A stretch of 64,000 bases of DNA from Mesobacillus foraminis (GTDB lineage Bacteria; Bacillota; Bacilli; Bacillales; Cytobacillaceae): contig NZ_SLVV01000002.1 of NCBI RefSeq assembly GCF_004340465.1, positions 124,001 through 188,000 of the forward strand, read 5' to 3'. Positions 33,550-41,914 of this stretch are shown here, one piece after another. The position numbers and the translations under genes were made by a program. Under the pieces are notes generated by a model. That model had not been told where the DNA came from. It worked only from the letters and a program-made list of their open reading frames with translations, and made no database searches. Positions within the stretch are counted from its first letter, which is position 1; the number at the start of each line of letters is the position of its first letter.

Positions 33550-33569
33550 TTGGTTAATCCTCCCTATAT

Positions 33570-34256
33570 TTAGGCTGCAATGCACATCATTCCGAGAGGC
33601 GAATAGGAAGGTTTCGAATTTGCAAGCTTTAAGGTGCCAGCTTCCGATCGTACAGTCGAAATCCATTCAAGGAGTATTTCAGGATCCCCTTCCTGGAGGG
33701 ATTGATACATTAGGTCACACAGCAGACGTTGTTCATCCTCTTGCCAAAATGAATCCACCGTATGGAATGTATGGGATTTTTCCAATCTCTTTTTCGCCCG
33801 GTGAAGGGAAGACTTGACCGCGGTTTCATTTGTTCCAAGGATCTCCGCAATTTCCTTAGCCTGATAGCAAAATCCTTCTTTTAGGACAAAAATGACGGAT
33901 TGTTTTGGCGTCAGTCTTTCAATTAGTATTTTAACCGTATCCAGTATGGTATCCTGTCGGCTTTTTTCGTCATGTACGGATATTTCCCCATCAATGCCGA
34001 CCATCTCATATTTTCTTTTCCTTAAGGTGTCAATCCATTGATGATAGGCGATTTTGTTTAACAAAGCGGCACTTATCTCCCCCGCCTTGTAAAAGTCAAA
34101 TGCCTTTGAAGCCACCTCCTGGGCCAAATCATCTCCGTCCCATGAGTTTTGAGCTAGAAAGCGGCAATAGCGCTTCAGCCCAGGGTACAATTCCTCCAGT
34201 CCCTTATTAGTTACGGATTTCATCTGTTTGACAGCTGCTCCTTTGCTGGCAGTCAT
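33570..34256 (-). CDS. Sigma-70 family (ECF-like) RNA polymerase sigma factor
   Basis: A 228-aa sigma factor. Region 2 spans about 20-95 ([20 protein letters not shown], later [13 protein letters not shown]). Region 4 spans about 125-175 ([44 protein letters not shown]) and ends in the helix-turn-helix. About 65 extra C-terminal residues follow and end in CIAA, which resembles an SsrA-type ClpXP degron. The ATG at 34256 has AAAGGAG eight bases upstream. No anti-sigma gene is adjacent; clpP follows in the same operon. Confidence 0.85.
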   Translation of the reverse strand: MTASKGAAVKQMKSVTNKGLEELYPGLKRYCRFLAQNSWDGDDLAQEVASKAFDFYKAGEISAALLNKIAYHQWIDTLRKRKYEMVGIDGEISVHDEKSRQDTILDTVKILIERLTPKQSVIFVLKEGFCYQAKEIAEILGTNETAVKSSLHRAKKRLEKSHTFHTVDSFWQEDEQRLLCDLMYQSLQEGDPEILLEWISTVRSEAGTLKLANSKPSYSPLGMMCIAA

Positions 34257-34791
34257 TCGTTTCACTCCTTTAAAACCTCTCTGGCCTTTAAACGAATGGA
34301 CCAGAGGAAAAAGATACGGGTTTAAATAATTTTATCTCAAAGCCCTTCATTTTAATTCATTTCATTAAGCAATCCGAGAATGGGTCTTTTTTCTGTGGCC
34401 GATATTTCCATTCCATTATTTATGTACATCCTTTAATTGAAGATTAGGTGTCATCATTACTAACAATATTATATGCATCATTTCCTCTGATGCGAAAGGT
34501 ATTGAGTATATGAATCGAAGAGAGTTCTTAATTGCTCCTTGTCTTTCCTGTTTTTTCTTTTCCTTGCCCGAAAGATCCTTTTACCTGTCAAATACCCGCT
34601 TCTCATTCTCTCTTAAGCCGATATTTACCTCTTTACTCACATGTCATCCGTTTCTGTTCCTTTGATCCCTCACGAATGACACTTCTCTCCAATGTGTTCC
34701 CCTCCTTTTCACACTCCTTTTCTGTCCTAAAGAGCTGATGCAAGATATTTCCGCTGACCAATTAGTTATAGGAATATTCGACCCATAAAGC

Positions 34792-34823
34792 AAAAGAACT
34801 GCCAATTAACTGGCAGTTCTTTT
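34792..34823 (-). terminator. Terminator downstream of the M20 amidohydrolase gene
   Basis: A perfect 13-bp stem, AAAAGAACTGCCA/TGGCAGTTCTTTT, with a 6-nt loop. The 34266-34791 interval holds the sigma-gene promoter region and no convincing gene. A 19-codon TTG frame at 34633-34692 (minus) has an AAGGAGGGG site but looks like a remnant. Confidence 0.82.
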
Positions 34824-34900
34824 AACCCGTTTCCATAGCCATTTTCCCACATAATGGAATCGGTAATTATTTTCATTTTCAACTTAAACTTAAATTTCAC

Positions 34901-36070
34901 TCATAGTTTTCCCTGTTTGAATTCCGCTTTTATTTTGCGAAGAAGTACAGGATTTGTCAGTACTTCATACCCGGTAAGGGCCATAGCTTTCGCCCCCCGT
35001 ATCATTGCTTCCCGCGCCTGCTCGCTCATGGCTGCCTCCCTGAATTCATTGGTATGGCAGGCATAGTTTTCGTTTGTGATTTTAATATAAGGATGGATGG
35101 ATGGGACAACCTGGCTGACATTCCCCATATCAAGGGATCCTGTTCCATCGCGTTGGTCCAAGATTTCCGCCTCATCAACTCCCAAGGAAATTAACTCTTT
35201 TGTAAAAGCTTCAGACAGTTCATTATTGGTGATCATATCATCATAAGAAAACTCATAAAATGAAGACTTTACCGTGGCGCCTGTCTGCAGGGCAGCACCT
35301 TCCGCGCAGTGTTTTACTTTTTCAACCAGTTCATTTACATAGGATCTCTTAGCGGCACGAACATAAAACTGGGCTACAGCATAATCAGGGACGACATTTG
35401 CTGCCTTCCCCCCTTCCGAAATGATCCCATGGATTCTCGCATCAGGCGTGATATGCTGGCGTAATGCATTAATGCTGTTAAACAATTGAATAACTGCATC
35501 AAGTGCATTGATTCCCTGGTGTGGACTTGCTGCAGCGTGGGCTGATTTTCCGAAGAATTCAAATTGTATCGCATCCATTGCAAGGGATGGGCCGCTCTTT
35601 GTATAACGGTCCAAGGGATGAACCATCAATGCAACATCTACAGAGTCAAAAATTCCTTCTTCAGCCATAGTCACTTTTCCGCCACTGGTCTCTTCCGCAG
35701 GTGTACCAAAAACGATCACCTTTCCGCCTGTTTTTGACACCACTTTACTCAGTCCGATACCGGCCGCGATGCCCATTGTTCCGATTAGATTATGGCCGCA
35801 TGCATGGCCTACCTCGGGCAATGCATCGTATTCAGCCATAAAAGCAACCACAGGACCTTCTTTGCCGCTGTCAAATGTAGCCGTGAAAGCTGTAGGCAGA
35901 TTACAAGTCCCAGGCTCCACAGAGAAATCATGCTTCCTTAATGTCCTGGTAAGAATTTCGCTCGCCTTAAATTCCTCATGGCCCAGCTCAGGATTCTCGC
36001 CAATATAAATGCTGATATCATAAAATTCTTTCTGATTTCGTTCGATTTCCTCTATAATAATCTGTTTCAT
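34901..36070 (-). CDS. M20 family amidohydrolase/peptidase
   Basis: A 389-aa zinc hydrolase of the M20D branch nearest to PM20D2/AbgB types. Motifs are AEYDALPEVGHACGHN (metal His and the CGHN form typical of AbgB/PM20D2), GTPAEETSGGK (catalytic Glu pair) and the dimerisation insert GKSAHAAASPHQGINALDA. It probably cleaves an acyl- or aminoacyl-amide brought in by the adjacent ABC importer. The third in-frame start region (36070) has AGAAAGGA nine bases upstream. It is last in the operon. Confidence 0.85.
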   Translation of the reverse strand: MKQIIIEEIERNQKEFYDISIYIGENPELGHEEFKASEILTRTLRKHDFSVEPGTCNLPTAFTATFDSGKEGPVVAFMAEYDALPEVGHACGHNLIGTMGIAAGIGLSKVVSKTGGKVIVFGTPAEETSGGKVTMAEEGIFDSVDVALMVHPLDRYTKSGPSLAMDAIQFEFFGKSAHAAASPHQGINALDAVIQLFNSINALRQHITPDARIHGIISEGGKAANVVPDYAVAQFYVRAAKRSYVNELVEKVKHCAEGAALQTGATVKSSFYEFSYDDMITNNELSEAFTKELISLGVDEAEILDQRDGTGSLDMGNVSQVVPSIHPYIKITNENYACHTNEFREAAMSEQAREAMIRGAKAMALTGYEVLTNPVLLRKIKAEFKQGKL

Positions 36071-36147
36071 CACATTCATTCCTTTCTGATCCGTATGTAA
36101 AAAAGAGCTGCCGGAGAAATGTCCTCGGCGGCTCGATTTTTTGTGAT

Positions 36148-36882
36148 CTAAAGAACCTTATCCAGGAAGTCCCTTGCCCTCTGGCTACTCGGATTTAAAA
36201 AGAACTCCTCAGGCGGAACATCTTCAACAAGTACACCGCCGTCAAGGAAAAGGACACGATCAGCAACTTCTTTCGCAAAACCCATTTCATGGGTGACAAT
36301 GGCCATCGTCATGCCAGTATGCGCTAGTGATTTCATTACATCGAGAACCTCCTTGACCATTTCAGGGTCCAAAGCAGAAGTTGGTTCATCAAAAAGCATA
36401 ACATCCGGTGCCATTGCAAGTGCCCGGGCAATGGCCACCCTCTGCTTTTGCCCTCCAGAAAGGCGGTTGGGATATTGATTTGCCTTATCGGAAAGGCCCA
36501 CTGATTTTAACAAATTAATTGCCTGCTTCTCGGCGACATTTTTTTCCACGCCTTTAACAGTGATCGGTGCGTACGTTACATTTTCAAGGACCGTTTTATG
36601 AGGAAAAAGGTGAAAGTGCTGAAAGACCATGCCAACATTCTGACGAACTTTCATAATATCCGTTCCTTTTGCAGTCAGTTCATCGCTGCCTATCCATACT
36701 TGTCCGCTTGTCGGAGTCTCAAGAAGATTCAAACAGCGCAGAAAAGTTGATTTCCCGGAGCCAGAAGGTCCGATAATCGCAATTACTTCACCTTTATCAA
36801 TTGTAGTCGATATTCCTTTTAAGACATCCAGATTGCCAAATGACTTATGAAGATTGTTGATTTTAATATATGGATTACTCAC
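36148..36882 (-). CDS. Amino-acid ABC transporter ATP-binding protein
   Basis: A 244-aa ATPase of the polar amino acid uptake family. It has Walker [10 protein letters not shown], signature LSGGQKQRV, Walker [15 protein letters not shown] and the H-loop THEMGF. The GTG at 36882 overlaps the permease stop by eight bases and has AGGAGG ten bases upstream. It energises import by the two genes before it. Confidence 0.9.
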   Translation of the reverse strand: MSNPYIKINNLHKSFGNLDVLKGISTTIDKGEVIAIIGPSGSGKSTFLRCLNLLETPTSGQVWIGSDELTAKGTDIMKVRQNVGMVFQHFHLFPHKTVLENVTYAPITVKGVEKNVAEKQAINLLKSVGLSDKANQYPNRLSGGQKQRVAIARALAMAPDVMLFDEPTSALDPEMVKEVLDVMKSLAHTGMTMAIVTHEMGFAKEVADRVLFLDGGVLVEDVPPEEFFLNPSSQRARDFLDKVL

Positions 36883-37534
36883 TGCGGCGCAGCCTCCTTT
36901 CAACAGCTCTGCCAAGGAGCGTCAGTCCCATGACCAGGATGTAGTAGATCAGTCCGGCAAAAATTAACGGTTCGAATGCAGTATAAGTATTTGCACTGAC
37001 GACCTGGGCACGGCGCATTATATCCATGAAACCAATTGTGGCGACAATGGCGGATTCCTTGGTTAATGTAATAAATTCATTCAATAAAGCGGGGAGGATA
37101 TTTTTCATAGCCTGCGGCAGTATAATATCCTTCATCATAGGCTTGTATGGAATGGCCAATGCCTCAGCTGCTTCACGCTGCCCTTTGTCAACAGCCTGGA
37201 TGCCGGCGCGGATAATCTCGGATATGTAAGCACCCGAGTTTAATCCAAAGGCGAGGATTCCAGCTAGAAAAGCAGGAATATCGTAGCCGATGAGCTGAGG
37301 TGTCGCAAAATAGATCAGCATAAGCTGCAAGATTAAGGGTGTTCCCCTAAAAATTGATGTATAGGCATCTGCGAACCACTTTAGCCCGCGAATATTTCCA
37401 ATTTTAAATAATGAAAGAATTGTTCCGATTAAAAATCCCAGAATTGCTGAAACCAGTACGAATAGTAACGTGACCCATATTCCATTTAATATAAAGGGAA
37501 TAGAAGGCACGATCCGGAGGAAATCCAAATCCAT
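36875..37534 (-). CDS. Amino-acid ABC transporter permease
   Basis: A 219-aa HisM/GlnP-type permease with about five transmembrane helices. The EAA loop is [39 protein letters not shown] is the usual second-helix signature. It is co-transcribed with the binding protein (23 bp upstream) and overlaps the ATPase gene. Confidence 0.9.
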   Translation of the reverse strand: MDLDFLRIVPSIPFILNGIWVTLLFVLVSAILGFLIGTILSLFKIGNIRGLKWFADAYTSIFRGTPLILQLMLIYFATPQLIGYDIPAFLAGILAFGLNSGAYISEIIRAGIQAVDKGQREAAEALAIPYKPMMKDIILPQAMKNILPALLNEFITLTKESAIVATIGFMDIMRRAQVVSANTYTAFEPLIFAGLIYYILVMGLTLLGRAVERRLRRSE

Positions 37535-37557
37535 GCCTTACACCTCATTTCTTGATG

Positions 37558-38325
37558 TTATTCTTTTTCCAACCACTTTTTCTCAAGTTTTTCAAGCTCT
37601 CCGTTTTTCTTCATTTCTTCAATGACCTTGCTGAATTTATCCACAATTTCACTGTCTTTCGGGAAAGCCATGGCCATCCCCGGAGTACCAGAGCTTTCGT
37701 CCTTAAATGCTGCTAGACCAAGTTCACTTACGTACCCTTCAGCAACTGTGCGATCGAGATAGACTGCATCAATACGCTTTGATTTTAATTCCTGGATAAG
37801 TTCTGGTACTTTATTCAAGGTTTTAATATCAATTTTTGTGCTCTCAGCCAATTTCTTTGCGCCTTCTTCCTGAATGGTTCCCAGCTGAACACCGACCTTT
37901 GCCCCGTTTAAGTCTTCCATGCTTTTAATCTTTGAATCTTTCAAAGTTACAAACATTTCACCAGAACGATGATACTCAGCTGAAAAATCGACACTTTGTT
38001 TCCGCTTTTCGGTTGCAGACATTCCAGATGCTACAAAATCAACCGTGTCAGCTTGGAGAGCACCTATCAGCCCATCAAAGTTCATATCTTTTATTTCCAG
38101 TTCATAGCCTAATTCTTTTGTAACCTGTTTCGCCAATTCTATATCGAAACCAATAATTTCCCCATTATTATCGCGTGTCTCAAATGGAGGGAAGTCAGCA
38201 GATGTTCCCATAACGATTGTTTTCTTCTCTTCGCCATTTGCTGTTGAATGATCAGTTTGTCCGCAGGCAGCCAACAAGCCTATAACGACAACAGCGATTG
38301 CGCCCAATAAATATTTTTTCTTCAT
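37558..38325 (-). CDS. Amino-acid ABC transporter substrate-binding lipoprotein
   Basis: A 255-aa family 3 solute-binding protein. The signal peptide ends in the lipobox LLAAC at about Cys21. The fold markers are FPPFETRDNNGEIIGFDIELAKQV and GVQLGTIQEEGAKKLAE. It is first in the operon. With the permease, ATPase and M20 enzyme it forms a self-contained import-and-hydrolyse unit. The ligand is unknown. The 38326-38586 interval is AT-rich promoter sequence. Confidence 0.9.
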   Translation of the reverse strand: MKKKYLLGAIAVVVIGLLAACGQTDHSTANGEEKKTIVMGTSADFPPFETRDNNGEIIGFDIELAKQVTKELGYELEIKDMNFDGLIGALQADTVDFVASGMSATEKRKQSVDFSAEYHRSGEMFVTLKDSKIKSMEDLNGAKVGVQLGTIQEEGAKKLAESTKIDIKTLNKVPELIQELKSKRIDAVYLDRTVAEGYVSELGLAAFKDESSGTPGMAMAFPKDSEIVDKFSKVIEEMKKNGELEKLEKKWLEKE

Positions 38326-38586
38326 CTTTTTCGTCCCCCTGGTGTTAGTTTACAACTTTTCGTAGAAAACTAATATTTATTCATCTAAATGTATTTTAAC
38401 ACATATATTATTCTCCGCAATACTTTTTTTAAATATTATTTTATTTTGTACAATAGCTAAAAAACACTAATATTTTTTGATATTTTTGCCTTTATTACTT
38501 TCCCCATTTTATAAAGCGGACAGAATTTTCAAACAATTATTGTATATTTTATGCATTAACTTACATAACCTGTCCTTATTATCGGC

Positions 38587-38630
38587 AAACAAAACTTAAG
38601 CTAGCGATTCCGCTAGCTTAAGTTTTGTTT
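38587..38630 (-). terminator. Terminator downstream of the DUF2187 gene
   Basis: A perfect 20-bp inverted repeat around ATTC, with TTTTGTTT on the downstream (minus) side, 25 bp past the stop. Confidence 0.85.
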
Positions 38631-38655
38631 CGTTTATAAGTATGTATCTCTCAAA

Positions 38656-38832
38656 TTAGATGATTTGATAGTTCTTATGAGACACCACTGTTTTATTATT
38701 TGTGAATTCATTTCCGGATAAATTTTCAAGAATCTCGACAATGACAGAATTCTCATTAACTTTTTCTACTTTGCCTTTTATTCCCCTTGTTGAAACGATT
38801 TTATCTCCTATATCCGCTTTTTTAATAACCAT
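38656..38832 (-). CDS. YkvS-like DUF2187 family protein, copy 2
   Basis: A 58-aa paralogue of the protein at 4997-5173, with the same length. Shared motifs are GIKGKVEKVNENSVIVEILEN and TVVSHKNYQII. AGAGGAG precedes the ATG. It has a strong private terminator. The function of this KOW-like family is unknown. Confidence 0.82.
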   Translation of the reverse strand: MVIKKADIGDKIVSTRGIKGKVEKVNENSVIVEILENLSGNEFTNNKTVVSHKNYQII

Positions 38833-38992
38833 CAAGTCCTCTCCTCTTCCGCTGATTTTACCCTCATGTGAAAAAATCTCTGATTAATTAGAATAATAGT
38901 AGATGAGTGGCTTGATGTCATTTCACTTGTTAACTTATCTTACAAGGTTTTTTTCTTTCTTTCCGGTGCCGTGTTAGATTGACAGAAGAACC

Positions 38993-39520
38993 TTATTCGC
39001 GTTTATTCACCCTTGTACACTTGACATTTCCCAAAGTATCCGAAAACTCCGATTCTGTAGATTTAATTAATGACAGGCTGCCATCGGTTTCAAGTACTAC
39101 TGCCTTAACCTGTTTCATTGTTGACAGCCCATTTGAACGGGCGGCTTGCAAGATTTCCTCTTTAAGAACACGCTCAGCCTGTAAGGCATGATCAATGAAA
39201 TTCCCTTGTTCGTAAAGGATCACAGGCTCCGATTTAATTAACTTACTAAATTTTTTTGACTTTACAGAACACAAGGTAATAACATACTGCAAACCAATTA
39301 AAATGAAAAAGGCCAGTATCCCTTCAGGCAATGAGATTTTTTTGTTAAGCAGTATAGTAGCCAAAGTAGAACCAATTGAAACAGTTATCACTAAATCAAA
39401 CGCATTTAATTTGGACAAGGTTCTCTTCCCGGAAATTCTTAATAAAAAAACCAATCCAATATATGCGAGTACACCGACAATCAACAATCTTACTATACTG
39501 TCCCAGCTGAGAAAAAACAT
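38993..39520 (-). CDS. DUF421 membrane protein (YetF family, short)
   Basis: A 175-aa protein with three N-terminal transmembrane helices carrying the family motif LRISGKRTLSKLNAFDLVITVSIGS (about 26-50). A small cytoplasmic alpha/beta domain follows (KSEPVILYEQGNF, VLETDGSLS). It is shorter than the ~220-residue YetF proteins. GGGAGGG precedes the ATG. The role is unknown; family members are linked to spore membranes. Confidence 0.8.
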   Translation of the reverse strand: MFFLSWDSIVRLLIVGVLAYIGLVFLLRISGKRTLSKLNAFDLVITVSIGSTLATILLNKKISLPEGILAFFILIGLQYVITLCSVKSKKFSKLIKSEPVILYEQGNFIDHALQAERVLKEEILQAARSNGLSTMKQVKAVVLETDGSLSLIKSTESEFSDTLGNVKCTRVNKRE

Positions 39521-39669
39521 AAGTCCCTCCCGGTTAATATTACTTTTCTACCATGTTCCCTCTCATAGAACGTTCAAACGAAAGATTAAACCGGTCAAGA
39601 CTTCTTTCGATTGCATTATTAAATCCCTTATAAAGGACAGTTCTCCTTCTTTAGAGCTTTTTACTACCG

Positions 39670-39946
39670 TTACTCATCCACCAAGGCTTTCTCTAATTTT
39701 TTCCGCAGTTCATCGTCCCGTTTAACGCTCCTTCTTCGATTAACAATAATGCAGGGAGGCCTTGTATATCTGACTGCTTTGTCACCCCAGGCTCTTTATC
39801 GACATCTTCCTTTGCAAACCTGATTCTTAATCCCAGTTCTTATGCTCGTCCATTTAAAATGGGCCCTTGGATTCGGAATGGAGCGCACCAGGTAGCACTA
39901 ATTTGAACAAGTGTTACACCCTCCTCTATTACTTGTTTAAAACAAC
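39670..39946 (-). pseudogene. Thioredoxin pseudogene
   Basis: Reading the minus strand gives CFKQVIEEGVTLVQISATWC (the thioredoxin strand and first active-site Cys), then APFRIQGPIL. The second Cys of WCxxC has become Phe. An in-frame TAA follows NGRA. The frame resumes as ELGLRIRFAKEDVDKEPG...DIQGLPALLLIEEG, then shifts before KRDDELRKKLEKALVDE and TAA at 39670. There is no start codon. It has therefore at least four independent lesions. Confidence 0.75.
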
Positions 39947-39947
39947 C

Positions 39948-39989
39948 ACAAAAAAAAACAAGACAACCAATATTCTGGTGTCTTGTGTC
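39948..39989 (-). terminator. Terminator after the MFS gene
   Basis: On the minus strand ACAAGACACC/GGTTGTCTTGT forms a stem followed by about nine T. Confidence 0.82.
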
Positions 39990-40021
39990 AAGAAATTTCT
40001 TACATCTAAAAAAGATAGCAG

Positions 40022-41341
40022 TTAATTTACATTTTTTAAATGTTCGAATCCCTCCAGGTCTCCGTACCGTTCTTTTTCAATTTCTGACAAGTTTTTCCCT
40101 TGTGTATTTGGTGCCATGGCAATTCCAATGATCATATGAACAACAAGGAAAACAATCATCACTATTCCCGCTACTTTAAATCCAAGTGTCATCATGATGG
40201 TCGGCAACACAAACGACCATACCGCAATACCGGTACGAACGATAAAATACATGGTTCCTTGTGCGCTTGCCCGGTAGATGGTTGGGAACAATTCACTGGT
40301 CCACAATGCATAGAAGGCTTGTGCGCCTATCCCAGCAGATGATCCCCAAAGTATAACAAAGGCAATCAGGGTTGGCCAGGTCATTGGCATGAAGGTTAAT
40401 ATCACCCAGGCAACGACCCCCATTCCGGCACCTATTCCGAAAAGGGCCCTCCGGCTGACCTTATCACCCAGTTTCATAAATCCAAAGTACGTGGTCAGTA
40501 CAGTGAAAGACCATAGGAAAACCTGAAGCAAGTTCGCCTGCATCGTGCTTAATCCGCCAACATTTTCATAAATATAAGGCATGAAATAACCCATGGCTCC
40601 GGCCGTTAAATTCCAAAATAGATAAATGCCAATTAAGAGAAACAAGGACTGTCGGTTAACTTTAAGAGTAAAGAGATCTTTAAACGCATTCCGTTTTTGA
40701 ATACCTGCAGCGTGATCACGGTCATCCTTAGCCTTCTGTTCTTCCCACATCTTCGACTCATCCAGCCCCTGCCGGAGGTACCAGGTAATAAACGCCACAA
40801 TCAGTAAATGGAAAAAGATAAGCCTCGAGCCTAATAACCCTAATGGAGCAGCCAGCACAGCCAGCAAGAAGGTAATAGCAGGTCCTAACGACCAGGCTAG
40901 CTGGGCAGTACCAACATGGGCTGCCCTTTTATCAGTCGGAGACTCCTCGGCAATGTATGTCCAGGAAACGGGCACTCCCGCACCTACGGCAATGCCAGTA
41001 ATGATGGTTCCAATCAGCAGCATCGGAAAGTTGACCGATACGGCAATGAGCAAAACCCCCAGCATATAAATTAATAAATCATATGTAAAAATAAATTTCC
41101 TTCCAAACTTATCCGTTAAGGGGCCCCCTATTAAAGCTCCAATCGCAGCGCCGAAAGCGTTTGCACTCAAAGCACTTAAAAGCCCCACACCCATATTATC
41201 GATATTAAGATAGGCTTGCCAAAGTGTCAGGCTGCTGGCGGCCGCGATAATGGACCCTGCTTCAATATAGTTTGCCATCGCAACCGATATAGTCGCTTTC
41301 CAGCCAGTTGTTTTTTTTGCACCGATTTTGTTCTGTGCCAT
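40022..41341 (-). CDS. MFS transporter (sugar porter type)
   Basis: A 439-aa, 12-helix major facilitator. The loop 2-3 motif is GGPLTDKFGRK, with SWTYIAEESPTDKRA after helix 4 and WTSELFPTIYRASAQG in the second half, all typical of sugar porters. It lies about 30 bp downstream of rhaM, so rhamnose or a related sugar or sugar acid is a likely substrate. A GGGGGAG site precedes the ATG. Confidence 0.82.
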   Translation of the reverse strand: MAQNKIGAKKTTGWKATISVAMANYIEAGSIIAAASSLTLWQAYLNIDNMGVGLLSALSANAFGAAIGALIGGPLTDKFGRKFIFTYDLLIYMLGVLLIAVSVNFPMLLIGTIITGIAVGAGVPVSWTYIAEESPTDKRAAHVGTAQLAWSLGPAITFLLAVLAAPLGLLGSRLIFFHLLIVAFITWYLRQGLDESKMWEEQKAKDDRDHAAGIQKRNAFKDLFTLKVNRQSLFLLIGIYLFWNLTAGAMGYFMPYIYENVGGLSTMQANLLQVFLWSFTVLTTYFGFMKLGDKVSRRALFGIGAGMGVVAWVILTFMPMTWPTLIAFVILWGSSAGIGAQAFYALWTSELFPTIYRASAQGTMYFIVRTGIAVWSFVLPTIMMTLGFKVAGIVMIVFLVVHMIIGIAMAPNTQGKNLSEIEKERYGDLEGFEHLKNVN

Positions 41342-41371
41342 CCACTACTCCCCCTTTATTCCCATTTTCGG

Positions 41372-41686
41372 TTAATCCATATGAAAGACTTCCTTTAGAT
41401 CAATGGAGACCGGACTGTTATCTGGATACGTTTGCATTATCGGCTCCATGAAGGCCCACCACTTTTGGTTTATTTCCGTTAATGCCATTTTAAGCCACTT
41501 CTCTTCGTCTTCGACTTCCACATAACCAAACAGCTTACTGGTCTCTTTGTCCAGGAAAATAGAATAATTGCTTGCCCCGTGATTGCGTAATTCTGCGACC
41601 AGCTCCGGCCATATCTCCTTATGACGAAGTTCATATTCCTCATGCCTATCAGGGTAAACAGACATAACAAAAGCTTTTCTGACCAT
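41372..41686 (-). CDS. rhaM: L-rhamnose mutarotase
   Basis: A 104-aa RhaM, which interconverts the alpha and beta anomers of L-rhamnose. Motifs are VYPDRHEEYELRHKEIWPEL (catalytic His region), NYSIFLD, and WWAFMEPIMQTYPDNSPV. The ATG at 41686 gives the exact family length and has AAGGAGGG upstream. It is followed by an MFS gene; no rhamnose isomerase or kinase is in the window. A perfect cre site overlaps its transcript start region. Confidence 0.9.
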   Translation of the reverse strand: MVRKAFVMSVYPDRHEEYELRHKEIWPELVAELRNHGASNYSIFLDKETSKLFGYVEVEDEEKWLKMALTEINQKWWAFMEPIMQTYPDNSPVSIDLKEVFHMD

Positions 41687-41722
41687 TTTCATCCCTCCTT
41701 CTTTACATTCAGTTTTGTAAAC

Positions 41723-41773
41723 TGTTATCGCTTTCACAAAAACTATATTAATAGATTTAACACAAATAGTCAA
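41723..41773 (-). promoter_or_regulatory. SigA promoter and cre site of rhaM
   Basis: On the minus strand TTGACT (41773-41768), a 17-bp spacer and TAATAT (41750-41745) form a near-ideal promoter. Just downstream, TGAAAGCGATAACA (41736-41723) matches the CcpA cre consensus TGWAANCGNTNWCA at every position. Carbon catabolite repression of rhaM and the MFS gene is expected. Confidence 0.85.
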
Positions 41774-41873
41774 ACACAAAAACAGAAAGTCAAACTAAAA
41801 CAAAGCATAATTAATGTTGATTACCTTGGTAAATCCGCTTTTAATCATTCTTCCAAATAAAATCAAAAGAAAA

Positions 41874-41900
41874 ACCAGTGATCCATATGAAATCACTGGT
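41874..41900 (-). terminator. Terminator after hemY
   Basis: The stem ACCAGTGAT/ATCACTGGT with a 9-nt loop. The T-rich side on the minus strand follows the hemY stop. Confidence 0.8.
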
Positions 41901-41914
41901 CTTTCTTTGCAAAA

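Noticed and set aside
34633-34692. 19-codon TTG frame with AAGGAGGGG on the minus strand
   Set aside because: Too short and without conserved features; probably part of a decayed gene rather than a leader.
34532-34738. 68-codon plus-strand frame upstream of the sigma factor
   Set aside because: Very Ser/Phe/Pro-rich, typical of antisense of AG-rich sequence; no ribosome site.
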